Source: Saturnia japonica
Lineage: Eukaryota; Arthropoda; Insecta; Lepidoptera; Saturniidae
Assembly (NCBI GenBank): GCA_033032175.1
Contig: CM065313.1
Span: 12,873,327 to 12,937,326 of the forward strand
Direction of reading: 5' to 3'
DNA length: 64,000 nt
Shown here: positions 1 through 12,529 of the stretch, piece by piece
Layout: each line of letters begins with the position of its first letter
Numbering within the stretch: the first letter of the stretch is position 1
The notes under the pieces: model-generated
What the model saw: the letters and a program-made list of their open reading frames with translations, nothing else
Told to the model about the DNA's origin: nothing
Database searches by the model: none
Program-made: the position numbers and the translations under genes

Positions 1-2866
1 TACCAGTAACGTGAACATGTACGTTTATATTAGTAACATTAGCTACTGGCCATGTCAGATCATTAAAAAAAATTATATACCTACAACTGCATATAAAACA
101 TGGTTAATTTAATCAAGCTTCGAATATTAATTTATTACTAGCTATGCCCGCGGCTTTGCTCACGTGGACTACAGAATACAATCGATCGGGCACACGCGCA
201 AATCCTGCCGGTTATTTTAAATACAAAAATACTTATTGTCGGTGCTCCGTAGAAGATATACATATACTCCCTCTTAATTTTTTTTAGTTTATTTTAATGT
301 ATACAATTATTAAGTAATACAATAATTTGATATATCTCATAAGGTTTACTCAGGATAAGCCATTTAAGCGTCCGAATTGATGCACCATGACCAGTTTTTT
401 TTATTTGCTCGAAAATTCTAATCTTTTTTAAAAATAAAAGTAGCTTTATTTACGCCTTATAACATCAGCTATCAAACAGTGAAAATCGGCCCAACTGTTT
501 CGGAGATTACCCGGAACAAACAGGCAGACAACCAAAAGTATAAAAAATGGGTTTTTTGTTGAAGTGAAAAGCTGTTATTTTGACATTACAAACAGACACT
601 TAATTATATTGATAAAATATACACCAAAAACAAATAAAATACAGTTGTTGTACGGCTTTTAATCCTAATTGGAAGTAAATTATAAATAATAGAACATTTA
701 AGTATGTTTTGTATGTTTCATGTTCACCTTGAAAAAGATAGCAGTAAAAAAATGTCTCGTGTGTGTTCATACTATAATAATGTTAACTACAATACTACAA
801 GCATAAAATTAATAATTATCAATATAAAATTATGTGAGTAGTAACGTTATCTTCTGATATTCCTGGAACAACATAATAATAGTCTTTACAATTATTCCTT
901 GTCTTATAACAAGATATTCAATTATAGGCTGCATAATGTACTTACCTAAGTAATACTTTTAATTAATCAAATGTACTTAACCATATTTTACGGCAAGTAG
1001 AATAAAGCTCAATATAAAGTTAATACATTTTCTTTTAAATCTCTGCTTAATAAATATTATTATTTTGTATTTCTATGACAAATTAATTACACTACTACTC
1101 CGATTTTCTGAATAAAGGTAACGCCAATCCGTTTTACGTATTACCCTATACATTATAGGTAGATACCTAAATAGCAGCAAAAATACCCTATTACTTTTCT
1201 ACCTGAAGATAAAGCGGAAGTTTCAGCAAATACTCATATTTCTATGAAGCAATGGTGGCTGTGGTTGCGTGCACGGACATCGCGTCGATCGACGTAAGTT
1301 CGTATCCTTTCAATGAACCAGAGCTTTCGGTTAAAGAAAACATTGTGATGAAACCATAGCATGGTGGTAGGGCTTTTTCTAATACCCGTATGGTTAGCTA
1401 CTAACGTGAAATTGAAATTTTTTCACCAAGCACTTAATATGTGATCCGACAACTGCACTTGAGAGCCAGACTTCCATTAAACATAGTGTGTTACAATCTT
1501 GAGCCACATCGCAAAACCTACAACGATATAAAAATAACTAAATAAAGGGTCACATTCTATGAAAATTGTTTTAAAATGTATTATTACATCGCAACAACAA
1601 CAATCGCAAGATGAACAAAAAATATTATATAATATATAAACAAAAAAACTAAAGTATTAAATAAATACAAATAAGCCAAAGTTCAGGTTTTTATAAAGGT
1701 ACATTCATTAATGTACAAAGTTTACACAATGCCCTTGGTATAGACGCAATAATTAATAATTATGAAAAAAATATTAATAAAACGCAATAACATTGATATC
1801 TTTTACTTTCGTTATCATAACAATATCACTACTATCTATAGGTAGGTACTTTTTGCTGGCGTCACGGCGTCACGGTCGGTGATAAGATTCCACAGAATTA
1901 TACAAGAATTATATGCGTATACGGACACGAAGCACGTTTTTGTTTTCTTCATATTCATTCCCGAAAACAAAATACGTATGTTCATTTAGCGGTACTTAAA
2001 CACAAAAAAAATCATAACGAAAATAATTTTTACATCCGAATAAACGCTGTCCGATAGCAAATATCATAACTGTAATAAAATAGTGTTTGTTCAATACTTT
2101 GAACAAAAAATATTGGATACCTTAATGTCTAAGTATTGGGAACCCAACTTTCTATCAGGGTAAAAATTTTGGGATTACCTCTTACAAACTAACAAACTTA
2201 ACTCTTTATAATATTAGTGCCTATAGATATGTCCTATCGTGCTGTCACTGCCTCATGGGTAATGAGTATTTAATTCCTCTTACAACGCTCTGTGCTTACA
2301 CCCCACTTGATTCTTATATATTTTTATTGTATTTTAATTTCAAAGGGCATTTTTTTTAATGATAATGATTGTTGTAGATGTAAATTATTTGTATCCAACC
2401 AGTTAGAATTGATTTATTGGAATACCTTTGTTTCAAAATAAGCTGGTGAAGAATATGTTATCATAAATGTCTTAAATACGGAAAAATATGTTCGAACAAG
2501 AAAAAATATTTTAGATGTATTTTGCTAAGGTTGCGAAGTAGAAATGACCCTGGGCTGACCAAATTTACCTATCTAATGGTCATGAGCTGTGCACTACAAT
2601 TGCCATCGCTTAGACTTCCCCCTCACAAGCCTATGCGAACTGAACTATGCTATATTTTTCAGTTTGGTCTGAGTCGAAAGTAATGGAAAGGATTAAGAAA
2701 AGATTTGCCTCACACATTCATTAATGGTTTTCTAATGATAAATTATAATCCGTTTGCCTTTATCTTATCTGAAAAATAAAATACCCACTCGGAAGTATTA
2801 AAATCGTCCAGTAGTGTACATTAAATAATCTTATATCATAAGTAGGAAATTGCACTATACAACATA
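1..2866. other. AT-rich gene-free DNA with a repeat copy
   Basis: No protein frame longer than background is present. Except for the repeat at about 131-535, the stretch is plain AT-rich DNA with poly(A)/poly(T) runs. Confidence 0.5.
131..535. repeat. Lepidopteran interspersed repeat, Helitron-like terminus
   Basis: It starts TTACTAGCTATGCCCGCGGC with CTCACGTGG following, and ends in GAAAATCGGCCCAACTGTTTC then GGAACAAACAGGCAGACA. Both phrases are hallmarks of abundant lepidopteran repeats. Read on the other strand the first phrase ends GC-rich arm-CTAG-T, as at a Helitron 3' end. The class is inferred. Confidence 0.5.
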
Positions 2867-3178
2867 ATGCATATTTATACAATCACACGAATTGAGAAAG
2901 GGATGTTTAGATGGTTTGGGCATGTTGATAGGATGAATGAAAGAAGAATGACTAAACAAATTTATGATGCGAGTATGAAAGGAATCGTTGGAAGAGGAAG
3001 GCCTAGACGAACATTTATCGATCAAATCGGAGACGTTCTAAAGAAAGGTAAGGTCAAGAGTACTCTAAACCGACGAGCATGCATGAAAAGATTAATGAAT
3101 GTCGAAGAAGCGAAAGAGGTATGCCAGGATCGTAGCAGGTGGAAGGACGTGGTCTCTGTCTACCGCGTTGGGATATAG
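2867..3178 (+). pseudogene. 3' end of a non-LTR retrotransposon ORF2 (reverse transcriptase C-terminal tail)
   Basis: The open segment contains [20 protein letters not shown] then [18 protein letters not shown] and [17 protein letters not shown], ending [16 protein letters not shown] and TAG. This is the familiar C-terminal tail of lepidopteran endonuclease-reverse transcriptase proteins. The ATG shown is internal to the original ORF. No polymerase motifs precede it, so the copy is 5'-truncated. It ends just before a TATG/AATA microsatellite, the usual 3' tail of such elements. Confidence 0.8.
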
Positions 3179-3181
3179 GCG

Positions 3182-3222
3182 TGATATATGTATGTATGTA
3201 TGTATACAATAATAATAATAAC
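3182..3222 (+). repeat. (TATG)n/(AAT)n microsatellite at a LINE 3' end
   Basis: TATGTATGTATGTATGTA is followed by AATAATAATAATAA, directly after the LINE stop codon. Confidence 0.8.
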
Positions 3223-3239
3223 GGTTTACTTTGTGGCAT

Positions 3240-5280
3240 TATCTCATGGTCATACTGTAATCACTAGGTAGTATATTAATAAGAAAGCGCTTTAAGATAC
3301 GTAACTAAAATATTTCTACTTTGAACTATAGGTACATTACGGTCAAAGAATCAAGAAGCTAGGACGACAGAATAATTTATGCACTATTAGTAGAATGAAA
3401 CTTTTTTTTTCTCTATAATGCTCTGTCAATTTCATGGATAAGCTAAAACTATAATTATTCTGCAGAAAATTATCCAACTTTTAAATATAAAACTTATTAA
3501 GAGACGGCTTACAATAAAACTAATTGGGTTATTAGTGTTGCAGTTAAGTTACCCATAAATATGATTAAATTAATAAAAGTACTTTAAAACTTTAATTATA
3601 TTCTCAGTATAATAATATTATTATATACAAGTATATTATTATTGGTCTACCTGTAAATGCATTACGTACCTACAAATAATCTTCACATTCACGTTACACC
3701 ATGGATAGTATGGTGCCTCTACAAGGCGATACAGAAATAGCCGATGTGCATGTTCGAATATATCTGCTTTTTACGACTTCCAAGAAGCTAGGGTTGGCGT
3801 AATTGATCCGAATAAACCTAAACTAAACCATACATTCACATCTTTAAGCGGTTAATTCAATTTAATTTTGTATAATATCAAAATAAGGCATAATGGTGAA
3901 TTAAAAATAAAACTTTTTAATTTGTATATGTACAGTTATAAACAACTGAAAACTAATATTTAAGCAAATCACTATGATATTTTAATTGTTATGTATCAAC
4001 CCTACCCCCGTGCATTGTGCCTAAGGCGCTCGAAGTCGCGACGTGTTGCAAAACCACCACGTTGACGATAATAGCTAGATCGTAAAATAAACACGGCAAC
4101 TGTGATTTATAACTCTTGTCAACCAATGAGGAAAAACGTACTTTTTCATTCTCTACTTTCAACGCCTTGATGATAGAAGATCACTAATATAATAATTAGG
4201 TACATCAAACATTTTTGAGAGCTATTTAAAGTCCTTGTAATTCATTTTCTTTTTTTAAACCATATAAAAAATGTCGACCCTTGATTTGTACACATTGCTT
4301 ATACAGTTGGGTAAGTTTTAGTCATTGTCACACAAAACTATGTTTATATCACAACAAATGATTATTGTTTAACGGAAATCATAATATGATATTGTTACGA
4401 TCTGTACAAAATAAAATCACTATTCTTAAACATTAAATAAATACCTGTAAAAGTCTAGAATTCACCACAATTATAGAGTATTAATTTGTAAGTAAGAAAA
4501 AGCGTCACGGAACACGCACAAATTGAAACCTTATCGGTTCGACTACGTAAACAAACAATTCCTAAAATTAGCAAAAGTTCGTCATTCCTTTAATCGTCAA
4601 GTTCGCACTAGAAATTTCAACACCTCTTATTGATTGTATTATATGTGAGATATATTTCAATGCAGGACAGTTCTGTTTTGGACAATCAAGTGAATACAGT
4701 AAGCCGATACAAGAAGCAACAAAATTAATAAATATAAAAGAGGGCTCCTATTACAGAGACCAAGTACAAGCACAGACGGACAGTTGGACATGTTTCTCTG
4801 AACTACAACTGAGAACATCTGAATAGTGAGCTTTCGTTTATTTTGTACAAATAAATATATTTACTGCAAACGGCATTCTGATTACTCACGGGTATAACAA
4901 TAGTTAAGTACCTATCTATCAACAACTTATATACGTTTATGAAACACAGCTCTATAAATATACAAACATACCATATCAACCTTTGGTATTCACGATTTTT
5001 TGTTAAATACTTATTAAAAAAATGAATTTTTCTTTAATTAACGATAAACCTAAGTAATAAAATAAAAGGCGCCACTACATCAGCCCTCAAATCGTCAAGT
5101 CAAAACGTCATTAAATGTATAGGTATTTCAACTCAACGACTTTCATTAGAAATTCTCATTAAGCTCTCATAGCAAGAGGAAAATCTTTTTAGTGCACCAG
5201 GATTTATTTATCACATTAAAATTGAAAATCAACAGAAAAACAGAAACTTATAAAAGTTCCAACTTGTAAGTTAGCATCCA
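3240..5280. other. AT-rich gene-free stretch
   Basis: No recognisable coding sequence is present. A TATA-type promoter-like motif lies at 4733-4786 and is listed separately. Confidence 0.5.
4733..4786 (+). promoter_or_regulatory. Orphan TATA plus DPE-like core promoter match
   Basis: TATAAAAG at 4733-4740 is followed about 53 bases later by TTGGACATG, whose GGACAT fits the DPE consensus RGWYVT. The spacing from a start near 4760-4763 is roughly right, but there is no clear initiator. Only a very short ORF (ATGTTTCTCTGA) follows, so this may be chance. Confidence 0.2.
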
Positions 5281-5282
5281 TT

Positions 5283-5990
5283 CACAGTAGCCTCAATATC
5301 CTAGGGGTGGATATTCGCAGCGACGTCAACTCGAGGGATTACATTGGGAATGTCACTTCTACTGCATCTTGGAGTCTCGGAATCCTGAACAGGGTGCGAC
5401 GGTTTTTCACCCCCAGTCAAGTGTATCTTCTTTACAAGGCACAAGTGCGGCCGTAAATGGAATACTGTTCATATCTCTGGGATGGAACCGCAAAATACCT
5501 CCTCAATGCTCTGGACAGGAAGCAGAGACAGGCTGTTCGCATTATTAATGATGCAGACGTTACCAAATACATCGAGCCGCTTCAGTTGCTCAGGAACATC
5601 GCCACGCTGAGCGTGTTCTATCGTCTGTATCACGGTGAGTGTTCTGAAGAGCTGTTCAATCTAATACGGAGGGTCTCCCTTCTACAACAGAACCACTCGC
5701 GCTTGGTTTCGTACTCACAGTTTTACGGTAACCTCCATCTCGGCACGAACTAAAAAGTTCTCTATGAATTATCTTTGTCGTTTCTGTAAGCAGGTAAGCT
5801 GTGGAACCTTCTCCCAGTTCCCTCCTTCTTACGACATCGGGTCCTTTAAGCGTAACGTGAAGAGATAATTATGCAGGCCGGCTTGACAACAGCGACCTCC
5901 AATGGATTTAGATCTCTCGGTGGTCACCGTTGTTTGGATTATGCTGTGCTTACCATCAGGGACAGTACCGTCAATATGCCGAGCTATTAT
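5283..5990 (+). pseudogene. Jockey-like LINE reverse transcriptase C-terminal fragment (copy 1)
   Basis: It reads SLNILGVDIRSDVNSRDYIG, RRFFTPSQVYLLYKAQVRP, then an in-frame TAA (5455-5457), then MEYCSYLWDGTAKYLLNALD, RKQRQAVRIINDADVTKY and SVFYRLYHGECSEELFNLI. This is the conserved segment after the polymerase domain of jockey-superfamily LINEs of Lepidoptera. After about 5756 the frame is lost, but tail similarity continues to a CTTACCATCAGG phrase near 5950. It is a 5'-truncated dead copy, related to those at 44.6 and 47.0 kb, all on the + strand. Confidence 0.8.
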
Positions 5991-5994
5991 AAAA

Positions 5995-6530
5995 GAAAAC
6001 GAGCATATATAAAATAATATAATGAGGATTGAAAAGGATACATTAATATTATTTTTTAATTTGATTGTTTAAATACGCATTATATATCTATGTATACATG
6101 CATAGTTTAATACAGAGGTCAATTTCAGGGATGATTACATAATTATGATAATACATGTATAGGTATATGCGCTTTTTCATATAACTGCTAAGCAATACCT
6201 AACGAAACGCATAAGTATTGAAAACGTGAAAAAACACTCACTTATAACATAGTATGAGAAGACAGCTTGAGGCCACAGGATAAGCATACAAGCAATTAGA
6301 AATAGGTAGGTAATTAAATCAAGACAAAGATTTTATTAGATGTTACTTGAGTTCTGAGCAATAATATATAGCTTTAAGTTAAACGGTATTACAATTTTCA
6401 TTAGAGAGGCAAATACAATTTTAAAAAATTGGCTAGCTTGAGATCTCGGTAGCAATGTAAATTACCTATGCAGCATTACGTATTTCTCTAAATGGCGTAA
6501 ATGGTTATAAGAAAGGAAAAAAATACTTAC
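5995..6530. other. AT-rich gene-free stretch
   Basis: Nothing recognised. Confidence 0.5.
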
Positions 6531-6534
6531 AGCA

Positions 6535-7221
6535 TTTCCATTTCTTTATTTTCTCGATGACAGCTCCTGTGAAAACTTGAACGAGCGTCTTTTTTACATT
6601 ATGTATGCATTATTTATGTAATATATAATCTTAATAATCGTTATAAACTTTTTTTTTACTTAACATTATGCACACCTTGCATATACCTTTCCCTTGCTCC
6701 CTTGGAAGACTGGCAGAGAATGCTTTTTAGCATTAAGTCCTCAATTTGTACTTTTTTTTTGTGCAATAAAGAATATATTTTATAAAAATATGACGTTTAC
6801 ACACGTACAAGGTTATACCAGAGTCGTAGAAACTGATAGGGATGTAGCTATATCGATAAACGTACTAACACGATAAAAAACCCGATATTTTTTTACAAAA
6901 TGTAAGAAACTAAACTACTGACGGATACTATTGTACAAATTTATTAACTAATATTATATTTCATTACAAGATGTCACACGTATTAAATCTTGATTGATAA
7001 TGCCAACTTCTTCAAAATTTTCGTTGCTGTTGTAAAATAAGTAGGTATAGGTAGGTACTCGACAATGAAACGAAATACAGGTAATCTTTATTTATTTATT
7101 TTAATCAAAATCTGATGAATCGTCACTGTCACTCGATGAGCGATCGATATCATTACTTATTTGGTCACAACACTACAACTATCAAATTAGAACTGTCATC
7201 GAGAAAATAAAGAAATGGAAA
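6535..7221. mobile_element. Non-autonomous TIR DNA transposon (family A, copy 1)
   Basis: A 29-bp inverted terminal repeat, TTTCCATTTCTTTATTTTC...GATGACAG at 6535-6563, is matched exactly in reverse complement at 7193-7221. The interior has no complete ORF. On the minus strand near 7104-7165 it reads SNDIDRSSSDSDDSSDFD then a stop, like the acidic C-terminal end of a lost transposase. A diverged, inverted copy lies at about 35790-36236. The superfamily is not identified and the target duplication is unclear. Confidence 0.75.
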
Positions 7222-7224
7222 TAG

Positions 7225-8300
7225 TATAATTGGAACTTAAAACTAGCCTGATTTAACTTGTATTTACGTAATTAATATTTTTCACTTTTTACCAGTATGA
7301 ACATCTTTAAATTAATACGTGAAGCAAAAGCGTTCGGTACCTTTTTAAGCGTATTGCGTGCACGGAAGACTGTGAGATTTGGCATGGTTAAATTTTATAT
7401 GGAGAAGGAGTGCAGAAAGCTAAGACTTTATCTATAATATCTGTTACTAATATATTAAATAAAATAAATTAATACTGCGAATCCTAACCCGACCTGTGCC
7501 ATCGAACTTAGACCCTACAAAATATTGACATTGTCACTCAAATAAAAATGACAGCAATTGATGTAGATAATACCCATTGTTTATTAATACTGTAAATGTT
7601 AAACAGAAAATAGTCTATGATCAAAAAATCGCTTGTTGAATTTCGACCTTAGGGCGACCGCTAGTATAAATAAAATCTATATTTTATATATCTCATTACT
7701 TTGTTTTGTCACACTGGGATGATTTTTAATATTATGACCCATTTTTCGGCTTCATTATTCAAATTAAACAAATTGTAACGAATCGAGTAGCTTCTATAAC
7801 GGGCTTAATCTCTTATTTGACATATTGATTAAAAAACTGTGCCTTTTGACATTAATATGCTCAGAGTAAATGTGAACCGTTTCTAGGAAAGCAAAGAAAA
7901 AACGTTTTATTTTATTTTAATATTCTTTGTTGCTGAAGTTATTATATTTCTTTAATGTAGGTAAGTATTATGGGCAGCTCAAGGCAAAAATGTATTCCCA
8001 GAAAAATGTTTATGTACACAATTTAAAAACTACAAAAAAGAATCATGTTACATGATCACATAGAAATCTGCAGATAAATGCAAATTAATTTACTTTAAAG
8101 CAGTGTGCAAAGGAGCGCTACGTGCATTTTTGTAGATATCTAAATTAATCGTTCGTTATCAGTTCAGGTAACGTCACAATTATTATCTGTTTCGATAAGA
8201 TTTCTAATATAGTTCAGAGAAGTAACACTGAACACGTTTTGATCACTTAATTTTTTTTTTGTAACCAAACAATTTTCTTAAATATTTTTTTTAAGTGACG
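7225..8300. other. AT-rich gene-free stretch
   Basis: Nothing recognised beyond simple AT-rich sequence. Confidence 0.5.
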
Positions 8301-8625
8301 GATCAGTGCCTTATGTCAAGCACGTACAGTCCAGAAACAACGGCGATCACCGAGACATACGCAGACCATCGTCGGCCTTCAAGCTTGCAAACCTCTTGAC
8401 AGCTGAATAATACTGGCTGATTCCGAAACATGACAACCCAAAAGAGAATCACTATTACGGGTTTATCACCATGTGCATGGTGGTCGCGACCCATTCGGGT
8501 AGAGGTTCCTAATTTCCCTGCTTGATTACTGGATATACACCGGCTGATTCCGGAACGCGACGTGCCTAAGCGTGTTTCTAATGCACACAGTTACACCTGG
8601 TGCCTAGTGGTTGCGAACTTGTCGA
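8300..8625. repeat. Lepidopteran interspersed repeat with an internal duplicated unit
   Basis: Two related units appear: CTGGCTGATTCCGAAACATG (8413 on) and CGGCTGATTCCGGAACGCGA (8541 on), with CACCATGTGCATGGTGGTCG between. A diverged copy occurs at about 49060-49190 (GGATATGCACCAACTGATCC, CACCATATGCATG). The family is known to me only as a common lepidopteran repeat. Confidence 0.55.
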
Positions 8626-8799
8626 CAATTGTCGTTTCCTACCGCTTAGTAAACTTTATTATATGTTTTTCAAATTTTAGTTTAATGTGTTTCATTACTT
8701 TAGACAGCTGTCTGGTGCAGAATGAATTAATAGGTACTTAATATGTACTTAATGTGTACTTTTAGTATCTGCGATTGATTTAATCGCGCGAATTTTTAT

Positions 8800-8910
8800 G
8801 CGCTAGTTTTTGACCACAATCACAACTGATGTTAAGTGTCGCTGGAGTAACATACAAAGCCTATAAAATGTAATTGTCCCGATTGGCACTCAAATGCATC
8901 TGCCAGAACA
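8800..8910. repeat. LINE/SINE 3'-tail-like repeat
   Basis: TTTTTGACCACAATCACAAC followed by TGATGTTAAGTG matches the phrase at 55865-55905 and the common lepidopteran LINE tail. Confidence 0.45.
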
Positions 8911-10000
8911 CACCAATAAATTGGTTATACATATTTTTTTAAACTTGTAGCAATAACTAACCAAGCTAGCAACATTTTACTTCAATATAATAAAGTAAAG
9001 ATAAAATAAAGTGTGCGGTCGGGAGACCCCCGTCTGGGACGAAGTTACTAAAAAAATTAGGTTTAAGAAAAATTCTAGACTTTATGCAAATTATTTATGT
9101 ATACTTATACATACTTGCCTTACTTGATACATTGTACATAAGGACAGTCGTGTGGCAATTTGCTCCGATTTTTAAATTTCTAAACAGCAGTACAAAGTTT
9201 TCATACTAAACGTTATGTGTATTCATTAATACAAGTTTCAGGACAAGTTGTTCGCGCTAAAGGCGTCAAATCGAGACCTGGCGACGGAATCATCTTTTTC
9301 AAATATTGATATTTCCTGCTGTTAAAAGTAAAAACCAATCTCGCACGAAGCGCGATGCGGTTCGCTGCCGACTGTTGCCGAGCGGTCGCGTGTTTTCCTC
9401 CTACAGTAGCATAACGCTTTTTCTTACGTGACGATTTCTACAAATCATCTCCTATCGCAAGCCCAACCTTTCAACTTCGTTACAAAAATACATACTACTA
9501 GGTATCTTGGACTTGATTATTCTTTTAAATATAATATAACCCTACTGCCATAGGCTTTTCTTAACATTTTTTTACTTTCCTACTGTAGATCGTGAAAATT
9601 ACTGCATGTCACCTGATTTATAAGTATGGACAAACAAAAACAACCGTGGTAGATTTAAATAAAAATTTACTCAAACTGTAGGTAAGTTTTCTACAAAAAA
9701 ATGTAAATAGTCTTTATTAAAATTTGTAACTAGGTATACTGGACGAACAATTTTACACATCTCAATGCGTTATTATTTTATATTGCATTCATGTATTTTC
9801 GCTCTGATTACTTACGAAGTTTGGCTTTGGTGTCTTCGTTATTAACCCTGCCCCAACAGTTCAAAATATGGCAACAAAACAAGGAAATAACAACTCGGAC
9901 ACTTAAATGGCTTACGCTGAGTAAACCTTTAGAGATATAGCAAATTAATGTACCTACTACATAATTGTAGGCATTAAATAACCTACAAAAAATCAAATTT
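8910..10000. other. Gene-free stretch
   Basis: Mostly AT-rich. A short GC-rich patch lies at 9335-9400 (CGAAGCGCGATGCGGTTCGC...GAGCGGTCGCG). No protein is recognised. Confidence 0.45.
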
Positions 10001-10004
10001 AAAA

Positions 10005-10395
10005 AAAAGGTTTTTTCTTGTTACGGTAAAATTTTATCTATTATTGTACTAAATAAAAAAAAATGTATGGAATTTAAATTTGAATATCAAAAGGTCGCTC
10101 GAAAAAATCTAAAGTAATGCACTAATAAATAAAAAAAAATTATGGGCGACCTTTCAAAATTTAAATTTTGAACTGAAACTTTCAGAATTTTTTTTTTGGT
10201 CTCTAAAATTTTACCGTAAAGAGAAAAAAATAAAATAAATAAAAATTCGATATTTGACGATTTTTGAAATTTTTAAAAATTTGGAGCGACCTCTTAATTT
10301 TTTTTTTTTTGAGCTGTCCTTTAGAGAGAGCTCTTAAAATATCAAAAACTAACATTATTTCCCTCGAGACTCAAAAAAAAAAAATAGTCAGGTTT
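10005..10395. repeat. AT-rich foldback-like repeat with GGTCGC units
   Basis: TTACGGTAAAATTTTA at about 10021 is the reverse complement of TAAAATTTTACCGTAA at about 10205. Inside and just after, AGGTCGCTCG, GGGCGACCTTT and GAGCGACCTC recur among poly-A/T runs. TCAGGTTTTTTGCGCC at the right and AGGTTTTTTCTTG at the left suggest further symmetry. It is possibly a MITE. Confidence 0.4.
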
Positions 10396-10399
10396 TTTG

Positions 10400-12280
10400 C
10401 GCCACACTAATGTATATGATATAATCCATACACCATTGGTTTTATATAACTGTAGCTGGTAGATTATAGACATTTGGACAGGGAATATTTTATGATATCG
10501 CTTTTCTAAACATGTCTCGGGTACTTTTACTTCAGTAGTAGGAACCTACATAATATAATGCAAGCTATCTCTCCGAAGAGTATTTTGAAAATCTGCCAAC
10601 GGTTTAGTATAGTCTGCAGATACAAAGATTAAAAATAATTGATATCATCCCTTATTGTTGTAACGCATTGAGGGTTGATTTATTGAAAACTTTGAATTGA
10701 AAACGATGTGTTATTATATATTAAAACTTTCATACCCCATTTCACCCTTTCACGATTTATTTTCTATGAATTTTGGTGGTATAGAAATATATCGTATAGA
10801 GTTGATCTTGGCCACTCTATATCTATGGGGGCGTTCAAGTATTACGTAACGCAATTTTTGAAGATTTAGTAAAAAGCTGTTACTTTCCACACTTTTATAA
10901 GTCCAAATATACATATAGGTTCGTAAGTAAGATTTTGGTGAATGATACTTTTTTCGATATTAACATTCTGAACTGCTCAAAAATGTATATTTCAATCATT
11001 TATACATTGAAGGCTGAGAATACACACGCCTTTTAGAAGAAAGTTCAGGAAAATTGTTTAATTGCACGTAGAACCTAAATGCGTGTTACTAGGTACTACT
11101 TAGCTAACTTGCCTCTAGAAGTCTAGAAGATTAGCGCAACCGTACCGATACAATGTGATAAATTGATAATGTTACAAGCTTCTGAAAAATTTGCTCAGTT
11201 GTCCTGATGTGGCACCTTTATATACTATATAGTTCGAATATTTTTATTTCTCAGGATTGCAGGAACGTTGCTTTAAAACATTTAATTTATTTTAGTATTA
11301 CTATATAATTATGTATCTCATTTATTCGGTTTTCATTGGGCGATAATATATTTCGATAATAAAACAACTAAACTTAAATAAAATACGACATAGGTAGCTA
11401 ATATTAGAGCTTGTTAGTTCATTTTTACAATTGTATCTTTTCCGTCATTACTTACATTGAATAAGCGTATTTCTTAATTGCTTTTTTTTTGTTCGTTATG
11501 ATCCTTGAAGTTTGCAGGAAATATTATTCGGGATAAAAAAAGCGTTATGGTCGAGTTATAGACTATGACAAAGGGCAGAACAAGGTTTGCTAGGCCATCT
11601 AGTTTATTATATTTAGAGGATAGGTATTTCCATTGAATTTTACAAACATTTCGTCAAGTTAATGGTACAAAAAACCTTTCTTATTTATTCTAATGGTATA
11701 GATACGTCAATCGACTAACACCCGTGACCCACGATCCTGACTCCAACTTAGCATGAATCGTTTTGCGCGAATAGACTAACTCCGTAGCAAATAATTACAT
11801 GAGTAATACTTTTTTACATAATAATATTGCAAATAAAAGTATAGAGTTATTATGCAGATCTTAGAATTTAATCGCGTTTACTCTTTAGCAGATTTATGTT
11901 AGAATAGAGCCTTTAAAACTACGTTATGAAATTTATAAAAACCACGACCTTACTATTAGCCAAGCACATATAAGTAACTAAATGCAAACAATTTTTATAT
12001 AACATATAATAATCATTGACGAAACTTTTTTTTTCTTTAATTAGAGGATCTTAATAATTATATTATAAGTACAGCTAATTCTAAGATTTAATTTATATTA
12101 ATTTGTTAAGTATAAAATTTAGGTAATATTGACTAGTGAGAAGATTAATATATTTCATTCTACTTAAAATTGCTAAGTCATATTAATGTTATTATATAGC
12201 TGACATTTCTTTTTAAAAATCAGTTGTTTATTTGTATTTCCGCCTTTCGATTTTTCTTTAATATCGCTGTTTCAGTGACC
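10400..12280. other. AT-rich gene-free stretch
   Basis: No coding sequence or clear repeat is recognised. Confidence 0.5.
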
Positions 12281-12525
12281 ATGGAAAAATTAAAATTCGC
12301 ATTTGTTTTTAATACGAGTTCCGTCGTGGCACCAACGCAGCACAGATGGCACGCAATATCATCGGCGTGTATGGACTAGGCACCACCACAAGTGAACGCA
12401 CGATACGTTTTTGATTTAATCGCTTCCGTTTTAGAAATTTGGATCTCAACACTGAGTCCCGTGACAAACCGGAAACGAAAGTCGACAACGATGAATTGAA
12501 AGCCGTAGTGGAATGAGACAAGAAG
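12281..12525 (+). pseudogene. Mariner transposase N-terminal part (interrupted copy)
   Basis: After ATGGAAAAATTAAAATTCGC the frame slips and then reads YEFRRGTNAAQMARNIIGVYG, TTTSERTIRF, an in-frame TGA where mariners have W, then FNRFRFRNLDLNTESRDKPET and KVDNDELKAVVE. This is the HTH region of a mariner close to the one at 54-55 kb. It stops at about 12525, where LINE sequence takes over, and mariner sequence resumes at about 13545. Confidence 0.85.
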
Positions 12526-12529
12526 ACGT

